From Tubiluchus corallicola (taxonomy: Eukaryota; Priapulida; Priapulimorpha; Priapulimorphida; Tubiluchidae), in NCBI GenBank assembly GCA_030141605.1, contig JAQGDQ010000021.1, forward strand, positions 806,001 through 870,000: DNA of 64,000 nucleotides, given 5' to 3'. The position numbers and the translations under genes were made by a program. The notes beneath the pieces are model-generated. The model was not told the DNA's origin, searched no databases, and saw only the letters and a list, made by a program, of their open reading frames with translations. The number at the start of each line of letters is the position of its first letter. The first letter of the stretch is position 1. Positions 59,640 through 64,000 of the stretch are shown piece after piece.

Positions 59640-59870
59640 TACTAAACCGGTAGAGGTGCCTTAGCCATGATACCTCCTCAACATATTAGTGACATGGTGA
59701 ACGGCCAGAATGGGTATGGCAAATTAAGCATTCTAATGCTAGTATTGAACCCAGGCGGTCACCCATCCGTTCTCTGACTAGTGGAGGGCCTCGGTATTAC
59801 TTAACTTAAAAAACTACTGTATTCGTCGTGACCACTCGGTTATCCGTCTCGCCTCAGAGTTTGTAGTGCA
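59640..59870 (-). mobile_element. SINE with 5S-rRNA-like and tRNA-like promoter sequence
   Basis: On the minus strand, aagttaagtaataccgagg (about 59789-59807) then ggatgggtgaccgcctggg (59751-59769) closely match the intermediate element and C-box half of 5S rRNA. Upstream lies a tRNA-like A-box (taaccgagtggtcacgac, about 59826-59843), and the 5S part runs into a B-box-like gggttcaatact (59741-59752). The region is not a complete 5S gene. A composite or 5S-derived SINE (SINE3-like) is the best reading; the tail to about 59640 is unrelated. Confidence 0.6.
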
Positions 59871-59880
59871 CTAATTATAA

Positions 59881-61054
59881 GACCCATCCATTTGCTAAAC
59901 AATGCTACTAAAGCTAATAGGTGTTGTGCCTACAGACACGTGATCTAACCCTGCTGGAAGGACACAAACCAATTGTAATGTATTATTACGATTACGCAGA
60001 TACCCACCCCCATGATGCAAATACCTGCAACGCCGACGGCATGTGGTGTTTCATCTCTGAATGAAAAATCAAGTGAAGTTCATCACTCACAGTGGTGAAA
60101 AAGTGATGAAGTTCATCACTTACTCACATAAAACACTTACAGTTTTATGCATGCAATACTTGGCTACTACTTGCATAAAAGTAGTTTTAAGTGTGCTACC
60201 AAAGTGCGTGTTGTATGTCCAGACTATAATAATTAAATGTATTCAAAATAATTTGATATATGACAGAAAATTGTGAAGCTATGGTATAAGAAAATACAAT
60301 CATCTGTACCGGAATTGGAAGTCTTTCAGACAAACACCAAGCACTGTTCAGTCATTAATAACCTTTGCTTTTGCGAATTACCATTGAGTAAATTAAGTTA
60401 AACGCAATTAATTAACAGAAGCAGTAGAAAACTGGAAGATCATGCTAGTAGTTCATACACAGATGAACAAGCACTACACAGACAAAGATTTTATACAGGT
60501 GTGTGTGTATTAAGTAAATATGTAGGTAATAGTAAAAATTGAAAGACTACCATATTTTAAACTTACCCTAATCCGCATAAGCTCATAGTGGAATCAGTGG
60601 GTCAAGAGATTTAACTGACAGCTTTTCACAGCAAACAATACATTACACCCTAGAAATACCTATCCGAACACGTTGTGTTTAACTACTGTGGCTGGCGTGC
60701 TGTAGGTCTAGAGTAGCCCCTTGGGCAAAATGGCACAATAACTATACAGACAACCTTCGTCGTTTACTTTGTCAAGGCAATGGCCAAAAAGATGCTGTAG
60801 TAGGACAGATGTATGTAGTTTCGGTGCTAATCAAATGTTAGATGCAGTAACATTATGCGTGTATTGTGTTTTTACGAGTGATATTTTAATTGGAAGAGGC
60901 GCAGAGTAACAGCTGAAATTACAAAAATACTTTCTTGATTCGTTTGAAATAACCCAGCAGGCAAGCCTGGCGAAACTACCCGAATAAATAATTTGACTCA
61001 AAACACAAGAAAATGCTTTATTTACATAAAGCTAAAAAAATCATCAGCACATAG
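59881..61054. other. Intergenic, nothing recognised
   Basis: Only a local duplication of gaagttcatcact (60076 and 60110) is visible. Confidence 0.45.
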
Positions 61055-61470
61055 CTGTACAAAGCTAGAAAATTTAAGCTCCCGCGATGACCGCTAGGGG
61101 CAGCCAATTCAACGGTAAACAGTTTACATAATATTGCGTAAAGTTTGAAAAATAATCAAAGTATTCGTAGCATTCTTCGCCCACTAAGCAAAAATAAATT
61201 ACCATATCTTGTCATTAAGATTAAAAATATGTTTCAGGTGAGTCAGTGGTGCACTCTGGGAAGGTGAGTCAATACCGTTTAACCAGTTGGCCCAAACATT
61301 TTAAATTACATGTATTAAGAATTTTCGTTTTTAGTTACATATGTCTTTAAAGCAAGTTAAGCGTAATAATGCAAAGTAATACAACTTTGTGTGGAAAGTT
61401 TTTTGGGACATACCTTAAAATTGTCTTTTCTTCCCATTTAACTACTTCAAGTTCAACTATAACCGCAGTG
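61055..61470 (+). repeat. Dispersed repeat family A, copy
   Basis: Blocks cccgcgatgaccg, gcgtaaagtttgaaaa, acattttaaattacatgtat and acaactttgtgtggaaag match the 50 kb and 45 kb copies in order. Confidence 0.75.
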
Positions 61471-62590
61471 ACCGTGACGTCATAGCTCAGAAGATTAGAA
61501 TTTGCAAGGGAATGGGATCAGTAATGCTGAAATGTAGTGTCAGTTTTTCAACGAAATGCCATCACAGTACTCCTCAAAGTAAGGCCATTAAAGGAAATGC
61601 AATTTAGTCACCAATTTTAGCACACTCGCAGATCTCCGCCGGCTAAAGTTTGATTTTCGAATAGTGATTTTCTAAACAATGTAAACGAGTTGTTTCAGTA
61701 CATGAATGCTGGACTGTAAATGACCACAAGGCGAGGTCATGTTGCTTCTTTCTACCCAGATCAGCGACAAAAACACGACAATAGTTTGAAGTAACAAGAT
61801 TTTGAAAAAAGTAACATGACTCTGGTTGTATTCAACTTTCCCCTTTTTAATGATCTTGGAAGTCCTGAGCCACGAAAACCAGTGACATCAATTAGTATTT
61901 CCGTCATGTTATGCCATCACAAGGAAGCAGGAATGTATGTTAGCTGCTACTATTTCATGATGTCAAAAATCCAACAGGGACACACCTTGGAATTAATTTA
62001 GGAGTGCGTGCAAGACAATTTTGTTTAATTTAACACGCCAGTAACTGATGGTTTTATGGATGGCAAACCAAAGCAACGCACTATTCATAATTTCATGCGT
62101 CAGTTGCAAATGCTTTTACGACGTCACTAATTCGACTGGGAATTTGTTAGCAATGTGTCTCTACGCACGGAAGCTAAAGACTATGCCTGTAGGTTTTCTA
62201 AATAAGTCATGGTTTTCCGATTAGCCGTGATTTAATCAACGTTTCACAGAGTTTTGCAGACTGAGAAAGTAAGTCTTCAGGTGCATTACAGTCCTTATTG
62301 TGGGTACTATTGCAAATGTAAGTCCTTGCATGGTGCAGCTCACTGAGCATGCACCAAGGGACGCATTTCTCGACATGGGGTTTTGACCGTTACACGTCAA
62401 GTTTCTGCTCCTTTCCATAATTATTCGTAATCTTCTAATGGTTGACTGTATTGCTAACAGATCACTCCAAGCAAATTTTACTAGTCACTACAAAATTGAG
62501 TACAAATTTGTACGGAGTTCACACTAAACGCAATCAGTTGCTTGGTATCTAGTTCAGTCTACAGCCAAAGAAAAAGAATGAATGTGAGTT
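61471..62590. other. Intergenic, nothing recognised
   Basis: No supported feature; open frames of about 60 codons are unconvincing. Confidence 0.45.
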
Positions 62591-62818
62591 AGTTGAGAGT
62601 ACACTCTCAACTAAGTAGTCCTAAGTTAAAGGAAAGGCCAAGCCTTCTGGGAAGTTAAGCTTATTTCAATGTTTGTAAAAAATGTTATCAGGATCAGGTT
62701 AACGCTTAAACTAGGTTAAAGTGGTTTTACTACTTCATTATTAAACCCTTCGTTATCATTTTGCGCGAACATGGAAAAAAGCTTAGCTCCCCAGAAAGCT
62801 TGGCCTTTTCTTTAACTA
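62591..62818. mobile_element. Palindromic MITE-like element
   Basis: The arms at about 62622-62685 and 62757-62818 are inverted copies: gttaaaggaaaggccaagc against gcttggccttttctttaac, extending inward with more mismatches. Just outside is a near-perfect palindrome gttgagagtacactctcaac (62592-62611). No coding capacity and no certain target duplication. Confidence 0.72.
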
Positions 62819-63324
62819 AATCCAAACTAGCGGGTCCGAATTAAATTATCCAACACCACACTTTAAAAACAGTAAATCGATCCCACCTCTTTCCCCGCTC
62901 TCTAAAAATTGAGAAAAGCGCACTTGCCAGATATTTCACCGTATCCGCTTAGGACGACAGATTTTTGAGAAATCCTTTTATAATTGATTTCTAGCGAATT
63001 TCTACAACTAGGTCTCGCCAACACGTGTTCTTACTCAAGCGTCGTACGTCTCCTGTAAAACGGCTGTGTCTTGTTTAGCCAAGTGCCAGCAAGTGGTGAC
63101 GCAAGACAAATAAAACGCACGTGGGTGAGGCGAACAAGATGGTGGTTAAAATCTTCTTGATCAATATTTTTAATGAGCCGTTCACGAGCAAACATTGGGA
63201 GATGTTTAGTTAATTTATAGCAAAGCGGTGTTCATCGTCATCGATGTTTCATCCTTGTAACGGGAAGCCAAAACTAGCAGGTTTGGATAACGAGTACGTC
63301 ACTAACGACACGCAGGGTTGGTGC

Positions 63325-63700
63325 AGGCGCTATATAAACAAACATGGCTTCATTAGAGAATCAATTATTATCAGCGATCATTGGTCGAAGGACAGAGTTT
63401 GCTTCTAGCAAATTTAACCCGGTTAGTGACACTTGCGTGAACCTATATAGTATAAAGGTTACAGGCTGTTTCATATAACCTTTGCCAATTGCATCATTCT
63501 TCCTTTGAACCACAACACCTGGTTTTCCAATCCAACCCCTCGCCCGCAATTACTCGCTGAAGGTCACTTACTACAACGTGTTCCAAAAGGAACAGTACAC
63601 TAACAAATGCGACAAGCACAGCAATTACACCATGCAATCCTATACGGATGGTCAAACTTATATTGGAATGCACACGTCTAGCAATTATTGTAGTAGAGTT
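63325..63700 (-). repeat. Repeat family D, copy 2
   Basis: Inverted partner of 54490-54840. It includes most of the open frame at 63494-63838, so that frame belongs at least in part to a duplicated or mobile segment. Confidence 0.82.
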
Positions 63701-63838
63701 TTTTAATATACGACTTAGCATGAAATCCCATTTCTTTGTAATTTGATCAGCATATTTCAAAATAGTCAACAAAACAGCATATTTATATTGCATTTCAAAC
63801 ACCTTGCAACTTTTACACAATAATAAGAATTTATTCAT
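63494..63838 (-). CDS. Possible membrane-anchored peptide, exon or repeat-encoded ORF
   Basis: An ATG-started frame of 114 codons. Near its middle, RRVHSNISLTIRIG precedes a strongly hydrophobic segment (LHGVIAVLVAFVSVLFLLEH), the pattern of a type II signal anchor. A consensus donor gtaagtga lies in the frame right after EHVV, so it could be a first coding exon ending there. The segment recurs, disrupted, at 54.5 kb. I do not recognise the protein, and no downstream exon could be identified. Confidence 0.3.
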   Translation of the reverse strand: MNKFLLLCKSCKVFEMQYKYAVLLTILKYADQITKKWDFMLSRILKNSTTIIARRVHSNISLTIRIGLHGVIAVLVAFVSVLFLLEHVVVSDLQRVIAGEGLDWKTRCCGSKEE

Positions 63839-64000
63839 TTAGTCCTAGATGCATTACACAATGTGTGAATTTAATTGACAAATTATCGCCAATTGCTGTG
63901 AAATTTCCTCGTATCGTTCTACTGCAAAACCTCGTTCTGCAAAACGTTATTAACTGTTCCCCTGCGAGAAATGGCGTGGAACCGCAATTCTGTATTTCTT

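Noticed and set aside
59740-59810. Functional 5S rRNA gene
   Set aside because: Only the 3' half resembles 5S rRNA, and it is joined to unrelated flanks; better explained as a SINE.

Overview
This is metazoan nuclear DNA: AT-rich, non-coding for most of its length, with GT-AG introns, microsatellites and many decayed mobile elements. Two genes can be read with confidence, both on the minus strand. The species cannot be fixed. An invertebrate, perhaps a marine deuterostome, fits the compact exons, the first C1 domain that I judge closer to fly RdgA than to vertebrates, the vertebrate-type C-terminal ETAV, and the mix of hAT MITEs, SINE-like elements and non-LTR relics.

Left end (1-2.7 kb): the 5' end of a chaperonin CCT2 (TCP-1 beta) gene. 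A first exon with only six coding bases (Met-Ala) at 2571-2576 joins an N-terminal exon at 613-681; the rest lies beyond the left edge. Upstream of it is a 250-bp tandem duplication (2.8-3.3 kb).

3.66-33.3 kb: a complete diacylglycerol kinase zeta/iota-type gene. I could reconstruct 21 coding exons (32606 down to 6654), whose phases all agree and which sum to 4047 nt (1348 residues plus stop). The predicted protein has a long Ser-rich and acidic N-terminus, two C1 domains, a basic MARCKS-like stretch, the split catalytic domain with GGDGT, ankyrin repeats and a PDZ-binding ETAV tail. It would turn diacylglycerol into phosphatidic acid. Its introns carry three hAT-type MITEs with 8-bp target duplications, a long imperfect hairpin, a 23-bp minisatellite that begins exactly at a splice donor and repeats donor-like sequence, a foldback-like element, and a CAC/CAT microsatellite. 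Intron 20 stays open in frame for 96 codons, which would give an alternative C-terminus without ETAV.

33.3-64 kb: no gene could be established. The region holds dispersed repeats (one family with copies at 26.4, 41.7, 45.2, 48.7, 50.5 and 61.2 kb), a truncated reverse-transcriptase relic (44.6-45.1 kb), a tRNA-derived SINE (46.8 kb), a 5S-rRNA-like SINE (59.7 kb), a short 5'-truncated retroposon with target duplication (55.4 kb), a palindromic element (62.6-62.8 kb), and a duplicated segment (54.5 and 63.5 kb) that in one copy encodes a possible membrane-anchored peptide.

No new multi-gene system was found. The most unusual signals are the reiterated splice donor of DGK intron 10, the open intron 20, and the inverted-repeat elements inside a transcribed gene. 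All similarities are from reading and memory; no search was run.
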